This document shows positions 8,047-16,324 of a DNA stretch of 64,000 bases, piece after piece (the stretch's first letter is position 1; each line of letters starts with the position of its first letter). The translations under genes were made by a program, and so were the position numbers. The notes under the pieces were generated by a model. That model saw only the letters and a list, made by a program, of their open reading frames with translations. It searched no databases and had not been told where the DNA came from. The DNA comes from Azospirillum sp. B510 (GTDB lineage Bacteria; Pseudomonadota; Alphaproteobacteria; Azospirillales; Azospirillaceae), in assembly GCF_000010725.1 (NCBI RefSeq), contig NC_013856.1, positions 541,001 to 605,000 on the forward strand. The letters are read 5' to 3'.

Positions 8047-9000
8047 ATGATGTCCTACCATAAGACCAAGACGAAGCAATGCCGGCTGGTCGGCGTGCCG
8101 GTGCAGGATGGCGCGGGGCGGCTTGGCTGCGAGATGGGGCCCAGCGCCTACCGCACCGCCGGCATCGCGCGGGCGCTGTCGGACCTCGGCCACGGCGTGA
8201 CCGACCTCGGCAATATCACCCCGCTGCCGCAGCGGCCGATGGCGCATGGCAACGCCGCGCTGAAGTTCCTTCCGGAGGTGGCGGGCTGGACCGCCGCCCT
8301 GTCCAAGGTGGCCTATGAGGCGAGCGCCGGGCGGGACGCCATGCCGATCTTCCTGGGTGGCGACCACAGCCTTGCCGCCGGCACCCTGACCGGGCTGGCG
8401 CGGCGGGCCGCCGGGATGGGGCGCCCGCTGTTCGTGCTGTGGCTGGACGCCCATCCGGACTTCCACACGCTGGAAACGTCTGAGAGCGGCAATCTGCATG
8501 GCGTGCCGATGGCCTATGCCACCGGGCGCGCCGGTTTCGACGGCTATTTCCCACCGCCGCCGGGCCTGCTTGATCCCGCCAATGTCTGCATGATGGGCAT
8601 CCGCAGCGTCGATCCGGCCGAGCGGCGGGCGCTGGAGACTTCGGGCATCGCCATCCATGACATGCGCAAGATCGACGAGCATGGCATCGTCGCCCTGCTG
8701 CGCCCGTTCCTGGAGCGGGTGGCGGCGGCGGACGGGCTGCTGCATGTCAGCCTGGATGTCGATTTCCTCGATCCCGGCATAGCACCCGGCGTCGGCACCA
8801 CGGTTCCCGGCGGCGCCACCTTCCGCGAGGCGCATCTGGTCATGGAGATGCTGCACGACAGCGGTCTGGTCAGCAGCGTCGATCTGGTGGAACTGAACCC
8901 CTTCCTCGACGAACGCGGGCGGACCGCGATCTTGATGGTGGAACTGCTGGCGAGCCTGATGGGGCGCCGCGTTCTCGATTACCCGACCCGCAGCTTTTGA
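8047..9000 (+). CDS. rocF: Arginase
   Basis: Cytoplasmic Mn-dependent ureohydrolase, 317 aa, converting L-arginine to L-ornithine and urea. The metal-binding motifs are visible: GGDHS (104-108), DAHPDFHT (134-141, the canonical D-A-H-x-D), and SLDVDFLDPGIAPG near residue 240. VELNPFLDERGRTA is the family's C-terminal motif. The start is the first ATG of an ATGATG pair at 8047, preceded by GGGAAGAG. It is followed 19 bp later by ornithine cyclodeaminase, forming a two-gene arginine to proline operon, divergent from an Lrp-type regulator. Agmatinase is the main alternative; the downstream ornithine enzyme favours arginase. Confidence 0.92.
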   Translation: MMSYHKTKTKQCRLVGVPVQDGAGRLGCEMGPSAYRTAGIARALSDLGHGVTDLGNITPLPQRPMAHGNAALKFLPEVAGWTAALSKVAYEASAGRDAMPIFLGGDHSLAAGTLTGLARRAAGMGRPLFVLWLDAHPDFHTLETSESGNLHGVPMAYATGRAGFDGYFPPPPGLLDPANVCMMGIRSVDPAERRALETSGIAIHDMRKIDEHGIVALLRPFLERVAAADGLLHVSLDVDFLDPGIAPGVGTTVPGGATFREAHLVMEMLHDSGLVSSVDLVELNPFLDERGRTAILMVELLASLMGRRVLDYPTRSF

Positions 9001-9019
9001 GCGACTGGAGCATTCGGCC

Positions 9020-10084
9020 ATGATCCCGAACCTGAACCTCGTGCCCTTCGTCAGTGTCGATCATATGATGAAGCTGGTGCTGCACATCGGCGTGGAGCGC
9101 TTCCTGACCGAGCTTTCCGCTTATGTCGAGGAGGATTTCCGCCGCTGGGAGAGCTTCGACAAGACGCCGCGCGTGGCCTCCCACAGCGCCGACGGCGTGA
9201 TCGAGCTGATGCCGACCAGCGATGGCCGCACCTATGGCTTCAAATATGTCAATGGCCATCCGAAGAACACGCGGGAGGGCCGGCAGACCGTCACCGCCTT
9301 CGGCGTGCTGGCCGATGTCGGCACCGGCTATCCGCTGCTGATGACGGAGATGACCATCCTGACGGCGCTGCGCACCGCCGCCACCTCGGCCGTCGCGGCG
9401 AAGCATCTGGCGCCGAAGGATGCCACCTGCATGGCGATCATCGGCAACGGGGCGCAGGCGGAATTCCAGGCGCTCGCCTTCAAGGCGCTGCTGGGCATAG
9501 CCAAGCTGCGGCTCTATGACATCGACCCGGCCGCCACCCGCAAATGCCTGCGCAACCTGCGCGGCCTGGGCTTCGAGATCACCGCCTGCGGCTCGACCGA
9601 GGAGGCGGTGGAGGGCGCGCAAATCATCACCACGGTCACCGCCGACAAGCAATACGCCACCATCCTGACCGACAACATGGTCGGCGCCGGTGTGCACATC
9701 AACGCGGTCGGTGGTGATTGCCCCGGCAAGACGGAGCTGCACCGCGACATCCTGCTGCGCTCCGACATCTTCGTCGAATATCCGCCGCAGACCCGGATCG
9801 AGGGTGAGATCCAGCAGTTGCCCGCCGATCACCCGGTGACGGAGCTTTGGAGGGTGATGACCGGTCAGGCGACCGGCCGGCGCGACGCGCGGCGGATCAC
9901 GCTGTTCGATTCGGTGGGATTCGCGACGGAGGATTTCTCCGCCCTGCGCTATGTCCGCGACAAGGTGGCGGGCACGGGATTCTATGAGACTTTGGACATG
10001 CTGGCCGATCCGGACGAGCCGCGCGACCTGTTCGGCATGATCCTGCGGGCGGCGAAGCCGGCTCCGGTCGGCGCGATGGCTTGA
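9020..10084 (+). CDS. ocd: Ornithine cyclodeaminase
   Basis: NAD-dependent enzyme of the ornithine cyclodeaminase/mu-crystallin family, 354 aa, turning L-ornithine into L-proline and ammonia. Visible features: substrate-side motif MTEMTILTALRTAATSAVAA, the Rossmann dinucleotide motif IGNGAQAEFQALAF (glycine-rich GxGxxA), and HINAVGGDCPGKTELH. The length matches bacterial ornithine cyclodeaminases. It directly follows arginase, so arginine becomes proline plus urea and ammonia. GGAG lies 10 bases before the ATG. Expression is probably controlled by the divergent Lrp-type protein. Confidence 0.93.
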   Translation: MIPNLNLVPFVSVDHMMKLVLHIGVERFLTELSAYVEEDFRRWESFDKTPRVASHSADGVIELMPTSDGRTYGFKYVNGHPKNTREGRQTVTAFGVLADVGTGYPLLMTEMTILTALRTAATSAVAAKHLAPKDATCMAIIGNGAQAEFQALAFKALLGIAKLRLYDIDPAATRKCLRNLRGLGFEITACGSTEEAVEGAQIITTVTADKQYATILTDNMVGAGVHINAVGGDCPGKTELHRDILLRSDIFVEYPPQTRIEGEIQQLPADHPVTELWRVMTGQATGRRDARRITLFDSVGFATEDFSALRYVRDKVAGTGFYETLDMLADPDEPRDLFGMILRAAKPAPVGAMA

Positions 10085-10090
10085 AAATCG

Positions 10091-10113
10091 CCCTCTCTCG
10101 GGGCGGGAGAGGG
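10091..10113. repeat. CCCTCTCCC-type palindromic repeat
   Basis: CCCTCTCTCG / CGGGAGAGGG around GGG, with one mismatch. A copy of a palindrome also present at 13058-13082 and, as longer units, at 33371-33512. It lies just past the ornithine cyclodeaminase stop and may act as a 3'-end hairpin. Confidence 0.6.
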
Positions 10114-10126
10114 GCTTATCCCAACG

Positions 10127-10158
10127 GCTTTTGATCCTGACAGGTCAGGATCAAAAGC
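10127..10158. repeat. Perfect 15-bp palindrome, 2-nt loop
   Basis: GCTTTTGATCCTGAC / GTCAGGATCAAAAGC, loop AG. It lies between the convergent ends of the ornithine cyclodeaminase and antiporter genes. There is no U-tract. It may be a bidirectional 3'-end hairpin. Confidence 0.7.
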
Positions 10159-10196
10159 TTCGGCGGCATGGGCCGCCGCCGCGCCAGTCGGCGCGG

Positions 10197-10229
10197 ATAC
10201 CAGCGGTCATTATCAATGACCGCTGGTAT
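10197..10229. repeat. Perfect 15-bp palindrome at the antiporter stop codon
   Basis: ATACCAGCGGTCATT / AATGACCGCTGGTAT with loop ATC. The right arm runs into the TAA stop of the minus-strand antiporter gene. A related hairpin with the same outer arms follows the stop of the chemoreceptor gene at 51967, so this is a recurring 3'-end element. Confidence 0.7.
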
Positions 10230-11827
10230 TATCCCTCGCCCTCCGCCAGCGCCTGCTCCGCGCTCAGCTCCTCCAAATCCAGCTCCGCCTCCAGCCGGTG
10301 GAGCACCGTGTCGTGGATGCGGCCGCCACGGTGCAGCCCCAGGATCTCGGCACGGGCGGCGCGGTTGGCGGCCAGTACCGCGGCGAAATGCTCGCGCCGG
10401 TCCTCCGCCAGCATGCCTTCGCTCTCGTGGAACCGCTCGGCCATGGTGGCGCGGTGGTTGTATTGTTCGAGCAGGCGGGGATGGCGCTGGCGCCCGTCCT
10501 CCGCGTGCGAGCGGCCGCGCACCGCCGCCAGCGCCGCGCGGGCCATGCGGATGCGGGCTTCCGATTCCGACAGGGTCGGCTGCCGTTCCAACGTGAAGCC
10601 GCCCAGCCGCATCATGCGGATCAGCGGGGCCAGCGTCGTCGCCTGCACCAGGATCGACACCAGGATCACCGCCCAGGTGGTCGCCAGGATGATGTCGCGG
10701 CCGGGGAACTCCGCCGGCACCGACAGGGCGACGGCGAGGCTGACCACGCCGCGGATCGCCGCCCAGCCCATGATCGTCGGCACCGCCACCGACGGGTAGG
10801 GATCGCGCCGCCGCAAGGCCGGAAACAGGAAGCGGGGCACATAGGTCGAGGGGAAGAGCCAGGCGAAGCGGGACAGCACCATCGCCAGGGTGACGGCGGC
10901 GATCATCGGCAAGAGGTCGGTCAGGCCGCCCCCGGCCGCCTCCAGCCGGCCCAGCACGCCGCGCAGCGACAGGCCGATGATGATGAAGACCATCGACTCC
11001 ATCAGGAAGACCGCCACCGACCACACCGCGTTGGCATGGGTGCGGATCTGGGCGGTGAACAGGTCGTGCTGGCGCCGGCCCATCACCAGCCCGCAGCCGA
11101 CGGTGGCGAGCACGCCCGACACCTCCAGCGCCTCGCCGCCGAGATAGCTGCCCCAGGCGGCGAGGAAGCCGCCGACGATGCTGAGCGGCACGTCGCGCAG
11201 ACGGCCGAGAGCCAAGGCGGCGATGTGCCCGAACACCACCCCGGCGACCACCCCGCCGACGGCGAGCCACAGGAATTCCAGCGACGCGTGGCCGGCATTG
11301 AAGCTGCCGGTCATGCCGGCGGCGATGGCGATGCGGAACAGCACCAGCCCGGTGGCGTCGTTCACCAGGCTTTCGCCTTCCAGCAGGGTGACGATGCGCG
11401 GCGGCAGCGGCAGCCCCTTCAGCGCCGCCTTGGCCGCCACCGCGTCGGGCGGCGACAGGATGGCGCCGAGCGTGAAGCAGGCCGCCCAGGGCAGCGACGG
11501 CATCACCAGATGGGCGGCCACCCCGACCGCCAGCGTGGTGAAGGCGACCGCCCCCACGGCCAGTTGCAGGATGATGCGCAGGTTGGCGCGGAAGTCGCTC
11601 CACACCGTGAAATAGGCGCTGGCGAACAGCAGCGGCGGCAGGAACAGCAGCAGCGTCAGGTCGGGATCCGGCGTGATCTCCGGCAGGCCGGGAATGAGCG
11701 CGAGTGCTACGCCACCCACCACCAGAACGGCCGACGGCGGCATGCGCAGGCGCTTGGCCGCCAGCTCCAGCATGATGATCGCCGCCATCAGGCCAAGGAC
11801 GAGTTCGAACTGACCGGATGGCGACAT
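10229..11827 (-). CDS. Na+/H+ antiporter, CPA1/NhaP type
   Basis: Inner-membrane cation/proton antiporter of 532 aa. The first about 400 residues are hydrophobic with 11-12 membrane segments. The core motifs are GAILSPPDAVAAKAAL (ion-binding Asp) and LLEGESLVNDATGLVLFR (the N-D motif). A cytoplasmic C-terminal tail follows (about 405-532), rich in Arg/Glu and likely regulatory. Role: Na+ (possibly K+) and pH homeostasis. Separated by 42 bp from the DUF1275 gene upstream on the same strand, so co-transcription is possible. No strong ribosome-binding site precedes the ATG at 11827. Confidence 0.9.
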   Translation of the reverse strand: MSPSGQFELVLGLMAAIIMLELAAKRLRMPPSAVLVVGGVALALIPGLPEITPDPDLTLLLFLPPLLFASAYFTVWSDFRANLRIILQLAVGAVAFTTLAVGVAAHLVMPSLPWAACFTLGAILSPPDAVAAKAALKGLPLPPRIVTLLEGESLVNDATGLVLFRIAIAAGMTGSFNAGHASLEFLWLAVGGVVAGVVFGHIAALALGRLRDVPLSIVGGFLAAWGSYLGGEALEVSGVLATVGCGLVMGRRQHDLFTAQIRTHANAVWSVAVFLMESMVFIIIGLSLRGVLGRLEAAGGGLTDLLPMIAAVTLAMVLSRFAWLFPSTYVPRFLFPALRRRDPYPSVAVPTIMGWAAIRGVVSLAVALSVPAEFPGRDIILATTWAVILVSILVQATTLAPLIRMMRLGGFTLERQPTLSESEARIRMARAALAAVRGRSHAEDGRQRHPRLLEQYNHRATMAERFHESEGMLAEDRREHFAAVLAANRAARAEILGLHRGGRIHDTVLHRLEAELDLEELSAEQALAEGEG

Positions 11828-11869
11828 GCTGCGGGTCCGCTGTTCCGTTGATGGGCGGGAGAATGGATA

Positions 11870-12571
11870 TCAGGCGGCTGTCTGCGTCGCCACGGCGGGA
11901 TGCAGCGCGCTGGCGGCGGTGCCGACCAGCCCCAGCGCCCCGGCCAGCAGCAGCGGCGCCGCCAGCCCGCTGTTGCTGACCAGGGTGGCGCCGATGGCGG
12001 CGCCGACGAAGATCGCGACCACGCTGCCGACGCGGCGCCCCCAGTTGGTGTCGGCCCCGCCGGCCAGCCGCGAATCCGCCGCCAGCCCGGTCAGCGTCAG
12101 GGTCAGCACCGTGGTGGTCAGGTCGGGCACCTTCAACTGGCGGATCGTCGCGTTGCGGAAGCCCATCGCCAGCGCGGTCAGCAGGATGATGCCGTAGAAG
12201 CTGGCCGGCGAAACCCCGCCATCCTGGCGCAGCCACGCGAGCCCGGCGGCGGCCCACAGCAGCCCGGCCTCGATGGCGGCGGCGCTGAGCAGCCAGCGGC
12301 GCAGCGGGCGGCCGGCATGCGCCTTGCCGGTGCGCCCGGCGATCAGGGCGCCGACGAGAAAGGCGCAGATCGCCGTCAGATAGGGAGCGATGTCGAAACC
12401 CGGCCTGCCGGCGGCGGCGAAACCGAGAAAAACGATGTTGCCGGTCATGTTGGCGGTGAAGACCTTGTCCAACCCCAGCACGCTGGTGGCGTCAACCAGC
12501 CCGGTCGTCACCGACAGCAGCATCAGCAGCCAGGGCAGGGGAGCCGGGACGGGGGAGGCGGGCGGGGCCAT
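11870..12571 (-). CDS. DUF1275 (YoaK-like) membrane protein
   Basis: 233 aa integral membrane protein with about six to seven hydrophobic segments. The family signature is clear at the N-terminus: TTGLVDATSVLGLDKVFTANMTGN, split as TTGLVDATSVLGL and VFTANMTGNIVFLG. Its biochemical role is not known. It lies between a DoxX-like gene 14 bp upstream and the antiporter downstream, all on the minus strand, so a three-gene membrane-protein operon is likely. Confidence 0.88.
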   Translation of the reverse strand: MAPPASPVPAPLPWLLMLLSVTTGLVDATSVLGLDKVFTANMTGNIVFLGFAAAGRPGFDIAPYLTAICAFLVGALIAGRTGKAHAGRPLRRWLLSAAAIEAGLLWAAAGLAWLRQDGGVSPASFYGIILLTALAMGFRNATIRQLKVPDLTTTVLTLTLTGLAADSRLAGGADTNWGRRVGSVVAIFVGAAIGATLVSNSGLAAPLLLAGALGLVGTAASALHPAVATQTAA

Positions 12572-12585
12572 CGGGCTTATCCTGT

Positions 12586-13026
12586 TCAGCGGCCGAGGCG
12601 GCGGCGCATCCGCGAGATGATCGCGGCCAGCGCGAAGCCGCCGACCAGCCCGATATGCTCGAAAAAGGCGTTGGTGGCCATGAAGCGCTCCGGTCCCGCC
12701 ATCGTCCAGAAATCATTGGCGATCAGCGCCGCCAGAACGGTGAAGACGGCGAGCGCGCCGGCGCCGAGCCACAGCGCACGGTCCAGCAGGATCAAGAGCG
12801 GGCCGACCAGCTCGACCAGGATGGTCAGGGCCGCCCACAGGGCCGGCGGGGTCAGGCCGAAATGCGCCTGCTCGGCGACGGCGCCCGGCCAGTCGGTGAG
12901 CTTCACCAAACCGCCCAGCAGATAGGCCCCGACCAGCGCCAGCCGGGCCAGGAACCAGGTGCCGTCCCAATCGAGGATGCGGTCGACGATATGTTCCGCC
13001 GGGCGTTCGAGGTCGCGGATGGTCAT
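12586..13026 (-). CDS. DoxX family membrane protein
   Basis: 146 aa with four predicted membrane segments; WFLARLALVGAYLLGGLVKL begins the first. LTILVELVGPLLILLD and GPERFMATNAFFEHIGLVGG are typical of the DoxX/DoxD-like superfamily. Members are quinone-linked or of unknown function. The ATG at 13026 is chosen because the upstream residues encode the palindromic repeat DNA at 13058-13082 and are unlikely to be protein. First gene of the DoxX-DUF1275-antiporter group. Confidence 0.82.
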   Translation of the reverse strand: MTIRDLERPAEHIVDRILDWDGTWFLARLALVGAYLLGGLVKLTDWPGAVAEQAHFGLTPPALWAALTILVELVGPLLILLDRALWLGAGALAVFTVLAALIANDFWTMAGPERFMATNAFFEHIGLVGGFALAAIISRMRRRLGR

Positions 13027-13057
13027 GGCGAAGGTGTTCCGGTTTGGGGGGAAAGCC

Positions 13058-13082
13058 TCCCTCTCCCGGGGCGGGAGAGGGA
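13058..13082. repeat. CCCTCTCCC-type palindromic repeat
   Basis: TCCCTCTCCCG / CGGGAGAGGGA with a 3-nt centre, between the amidohydrolase stop and the DoxX start. Same family as 10091-10113 and 33371-33512. Confidence 0.65.
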
Positions 13083-13100
13083 ATTTAATGGTGGGGTGCC

Positions 13101-15098
13101 TCACACCGCCCAGCAGCCGCAGCCGAGCGCGCCCCAGAAGGACTGCACGTCGGCGGCCGGGACGTCGGCGGCATAGGCGGCGGCATGGTCGTGGCCATGG
13201 ACGCCGCAGCCGGTGGCGCAGCCGCAGGCCGAGGCCAGCGCCTGGCGCTGGTCACCGGCACCCCTGTCGGCCGACTTGTAATAGCCGCCGAATGTGCGCA
13301 CCGGCGACCAGTCCGGCATCGGCTTGGGCAGCTGCGGCGCCAGCGGGCCGTAATCGCCATCGCCATGCACCACCGCCCCGCCGAGCATGGTCAGCACCGA
13401 GGTCAGATGGATGATGCGGTCCTCCGGCACCGAGAAGAAATCGTCCGACAGCACGGCGAGATCGGCGAGCTGGCCGGCCTTGATCTGGCCCTTCTTGCCC
13501 TGTTCGTTGGAGAACCAGGTGTTGGCCTCGGTCCAAAGCCGCAGCGCCGTCTCGCGGTCCAGCAGGTTGGCCCGCGGATAGAGGCCGAGGCCGCCCACCG
13601 TCCGGCCGGTCACCAGCCAGGACAGCGAGACCCAGGGGTTGTAGCTGGCGACGCGGGTGGCGTCGGTGCCGCCGCCGACCGGCAGGCCGGCCGCCATCAT
13701 CCGGGCGATCGGCGGGGTCCGCTCCGCCGCCTTGGCGCCATAGCGCTCGACGAAATATTCGCCCTGATAGGCCATGCGGTGCTGGACGGCGATGCCCCCG
13801 CCGAGTGCGGCGATGCGGTCGATGTTGCGGTCGCTGATCGTCTCGGCATGGTCGAAGAACCAGTGCAGCCCGTCGAAGGGGATGTCGCGGTTGACCTTCT
13901 CGAACACGTCGAGCGCCCGGCTGATCGTCTGGTCATAGGTGGCGTGCAGGCGCCAGGGCCAGCGGTTCTCGGCCAGCAGGCGGATCACCGGCTCCAGGTC
14001 GCCTTCCATGTTCGGCGGCATGTCGGGGCGGGCGACGCGGAAATCCTCGAAATCGGCGGCGGAATAGACCAGCATCTCGCCGGCGCCGTTGTGGCGGTAG
14101 CTGTCGTCGCCGTCGCCCGGCTTCACCTTCGACGCCCAGCCGGCGAAGTCGGCCAGCTCCTCCTTCGGCTTCTGGGTGAACAGGTTGTAGCTGATGCGCA
14201 GGGTCAGCTCGCCGTCGGCATGCAGCTTTTCGATGATGGCGTAATCGTCGGGGTAATTCTGGAAACCGCCGCCGGCATCGATCACCCCGGTCACGCCCAG
14301 CCGGTTCATCTCGCGCATGAAATGGCGGGTGGAGTTCAGCTGGTAGTCGGGGGGCAGCTTCGGCCCCTTGGCCAGCGTCGCATAGAGGATGGTCGCATTC
14401 GGCTGGGCCAGCAGCAGGCCGGTCGGGTTGCCGGCGGCATCGCGCACGATCTCGCCGCCCGGCGGATTCGGCGTGTCCTTGCCGTAGCCGACGGCGCGCA
14501 AGGCCGCGGCGTTCAGCAGGGCGCGGTCATAGAGGTGCAGGATGAAGACCGGCGTGTCGGGGGCGGCGGCGTTGAGCTCCTCGATGGTCGGCAGGCGCTT
14601 CTCGGCGAACTGGTGCTCGGTGAAGCCGCCGACGACGCGGACCCATTGCGGTGCCGGGGTGATGGCCGCCTGTTGCTTCAGCATGGCCATGGCGTCGGCC
14701 AGGCTCGGCACGCCGTCCCAGCGCAGCTCCATGTTGTAATTGAGGCCGCCGCGGATGATGTGCATGTGGCTGTCGATCAGGCCGGGGATCACGCGGCGAC
14801 CCTTGGCGTCGATCACCTTCGCCTGGGGGGCGGCGGCGCGCACCTCCGCCTCGGTGCCGACGGCGAGGAAGCGGCCGTCGCGGATGGCGATGGCGCTGGC
14901 CAGCGGATTGGCGCGGTCGAGCGTGGTGACCTTGGCGTTGACGAGGATCAGGTCACCAGTGGGGACGGTGTTCGGCATGGCGGCATTCCCGGGTCTGGAC
15001 GCGAGGGTTGACAGCAGCGGCGATGCCGGCAGGGCGGTGGCGGCCAGTCCCGCCATCGCCTTCCGGCGGTCGAGTTCGGGAGGGACGGGAGAGGTCAT
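13101..15098 (-). CDS. YtcJ-like amidohydrolase with Cys/His-rich tail
   Basis: Metal-dependent amidohydrolase (Amidohydro_3 family), 665 aa. Features: N-terminal DRRKAMAGLAATALPASPLL resembling a Tat or lipoprotein-type signal, beta-sandwich entry GDLILVNAKVTTLD, metal motif GLIDSHMHIIRGG (residues about 98-110), later metal ligands around FDHAETISDR and GTDATRVASYNP. The last about 43 residues form an unusual Cys/His-rich tail (SACGCATGCGVHGHDHAAAY ... ALGCGCWAV). The start ATG at 15098 overlaps the XapX stop by 4 bases (ATGA), implying translational coupling. Substrate unknown. It is the third gene of a ycaC-XapX-amidohydrolase operon. Confidence 0.87.
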   Translation of the reverse strand: MTSPVPPELDRRKAMAGLAATALPASPLLSTLASRPGNAAMPNTVPTGDLILVNAKVTTLDRANPLASAIAIRDGRFLAVGTEAEVRAAAPQAKVIDAKGRRVIPGLIDSHMHIIRGGLNYNMELRWDGVPSLADAMAMLKQQAAITPAPQWVRVVGGFTEHQFAEKRLPTIEELNAAAPDTPVFILHLYDRALLNAAALRAVGYGKDTPNPPGGEIVRDAAGNPTGLLLAQPNATILYATLAKGPKLPPDYQLNSTRHFMREMNRLGVTGVIDAGGGFQNYPDDYAIIEKLHADGELTLRISYNLFTQKPKEELADFAGWASKVKPGDGDDSYRHNGAGEMLVYSAADFEDFRVARPDMPPNMEGDLEPVIRLLAENRWPWRLHATYDQTISRALDVFEKVNRDIPFDGLHWFFDHAETISDRNIDRIAALGGGIAVQHRMAYQGEYFVERYGAKAAERTPPIARMMAAGLPVGGGTDATRVASYNPWVSLSWLVTGRTVGGLGLYPRANLLDRETALRLWTEANTWFSNEQGKKGQIKAGQLADLAVLSDDFFSVPEDRIIHLTSVLTMLGGAVVHGDGDYGPLAPQLPKPMPDWSPVRTFGGYYKSADRGAGDQRQALASACGCATGCGVHGHDHAAAYAADVPAADVQSFWGALGCGCWAV

Positions 15099-15385
15099 GC
15101 CTTCTCGCCAATTCCGGTTTTGGCGGCTCCGTCCTTGGCGGCCGGCGGCGTCTCCACCCCGGCATGCGGCCCCAGCACATGGCGGGCGCAATCGCTCTGG
15201 ATGAAGGCGAGCACCGGTTCGCCGGCGACCAGCCGCTTGACGACCGGCACCACCTGTTCGCCGACCAGCATGCCGAGCAGACCGATCAGGGCGATGGTCG
15301 GCGGCGCCGGGGAACGGACCCCGAGCAGCGCATAGATGACGCCGACCAGGATGCCGGCTCCGGCCGAAAGAAGATAGGGCATCAT
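15095..15385 (-). CDS. XapX domain (DUF1427) small membrane protein
   Basis: 96 aa. Two hydrophobic segments (LLSAGAGILVGVIYALLGV and TIALIGLLGMLVGEQVVPVV) with the RSPAPPTIALIGLLG motif of the XapX domain between them; a hydrophilic tail follows. Function unknown, but it is often found beside the same amidohydrolase and YcaC-like hydrolase, as here. It overlaps the amidohydrolase start by 4 bases. The first of two tandem ATG codons (15385) is used. Confidence 0.85.
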   Translation of the reverse strand: MMPYLLSAGAGILVGVIYALLGVRSPAPPTIALIGLLGMLVGEQVVPVVKRLVAGEPVLAFIQSDCARHVLGPHAGVETPPAAKDGAAKTGIGEKA

Positions 15386-15414
15386 GAGGTCCGCTCTCCC
15401 GCTCTGGAAAGGGG

Positions 15415-15446
15415 GGCCGGCGCCTGGTCGGAACCGGGCGCCGGCC
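15415..15446 (-). promoter_or_regulatory. Intercistronic hairpin after the YcaC-like gene
   Basis: GGCCGGCGCC / GGCGCCGGCC, 10-bp perfect arms with an inner GGT/ACC extension, between the YcaC-like stop and XapX. Strong GC hairpin without a U-tract; a partial terminator or mRNA-end protector giving more YcaC-like protein than membrane protein is likely. Confidence 0.55.
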
Positions 15447-15477
15447 TGGGGGCACAGAGTTGGATCAGGCCGGAGGA

Positions 15478-16164
15478 TCAGGCGTGCTCGTGCTTGACGG
15501 CGCCGACCACCTTGTGCGCGAACTCGCCGCGCTGCGGCGCCTTGTGGACCATGGTGTAGGCGTAGTCGACGCCCATGCCGTAGGCGCCGAAATGCTCGCG
15601 GACGATGTTCATCACGCCGTCATAGGTGCCGCGCTTGGCCCAGTCGCGCTGAAGCTCCAGCAGGACGTTGACCGAGGTGATGGAATGGGCGCCGGCCTGT
15701 TCCATCCGGCGGATGGCGGCGTCATGCGATTCCTGCGAGGTGCCGCCCGAGGCGTCGGTGACGATGTAGACCTCGAAGCCTTCCTCGATGGCGCACAGCG
15801 TCGGGAACAGCAGGCAGGCCTCGGTCCACAGCGCGGCGATGACCAGCTTCTTCTTGCCGGTCGCCTTGACGGCGGCCACCAGCTCCTCGGAGTCCCAGCT
15901 GTTCATCGAGGTGCGCTCGATCGGGTCCTGCTTCAGCACGTCCATCAGTTCCGGCCAGATGTAGCCGGAGAAGCTCTCGGTCTCCACCGCGGTCACGATG
16001 GTCGAGGCGCCGAACAGCTTGGCGGTCTTGGCCAGAGCCACCGTGTTGTTCTTCAACTGCTGGCGGTCGATGTTGACGACGCCGAAGGACATCTGCGGCT
16101 GATGGTCGATGAAGATGAAGACGGTGTCGTCGGCGTTGATGAGCGACTTGGCCTGGAAGGTCAT
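15478..16164 (-). CDS. ycaC: Isochorismatase-like hydrolase, YcaC family
   Basis: 228 aa cysteine hydrolase-fold protein, probably an oligomeric soluble enzyme. Motifs: FIFIDHQPQMSFGV (catalytic Asp), KKKLVIAALWTEACLLFPTL with the catalytic Cys in TEAC, and VYIVTDASGGTSQESHDAAI. These match YcaC-type proteins, whose natural substrate remains unclear. The ATG at 16164 has AGGAAA 6-9 bases upstream. First gene of the operon with XapX and amidohydrolase. Unlike true isochorismatases there is no siderophore gene nearby. Confidence 0.88.
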   Translation of the reverse strand: MTFQAKSLINADDTVFIFIDHQPQMSFGVVNIDRQQLKNNTVALAKTAKLFGASTIVTAVETESFSGYIWPELMDVLKQDPIERTSMNSWDSEELVAAVKATGKKKLVIAALWTEACLLFPTLCAIEEGFEVYIVTDASGGTSQESHDAAIRRMEQAGAHSITSVNVLLELQRDWAKRGTYDGVMNIVREHFGAYGMGVDYAYTMVHKAPQRGEFAHKVVGAVKHEHA

Positions 16165-16264
16165 GATCGTTTTCCTGTGATCTGCGTTGGTTTTGAAGGG
16201 GTTGGCTGCCGTTTTCGTCGGCGGCGCCGTCTGAGGAGACAATTGCACGGAGGAGGGTGGCGGG

Positions 16265-16292
16265 ACAATCATGGCAATCAGAACATGATTGT
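16265..16292. promoter_or_regulatory. Inverted repeat upstream of the YcaC-like operon
   Basis: ACAATCATG / CATGATTGT, 9-bp perfect arms 10 nt apart, about 100 bp upstream of the YcaC-like start and 33 bp past the hydrolase stop. It may be an operator or a weak terminator; no dedicated regulator gene is adjacent. Confidence 0.35.
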
Positions 16293-16324
16293 TGCATTAA
16301 TCGGCACAATGCCCCGCTCCCGGC

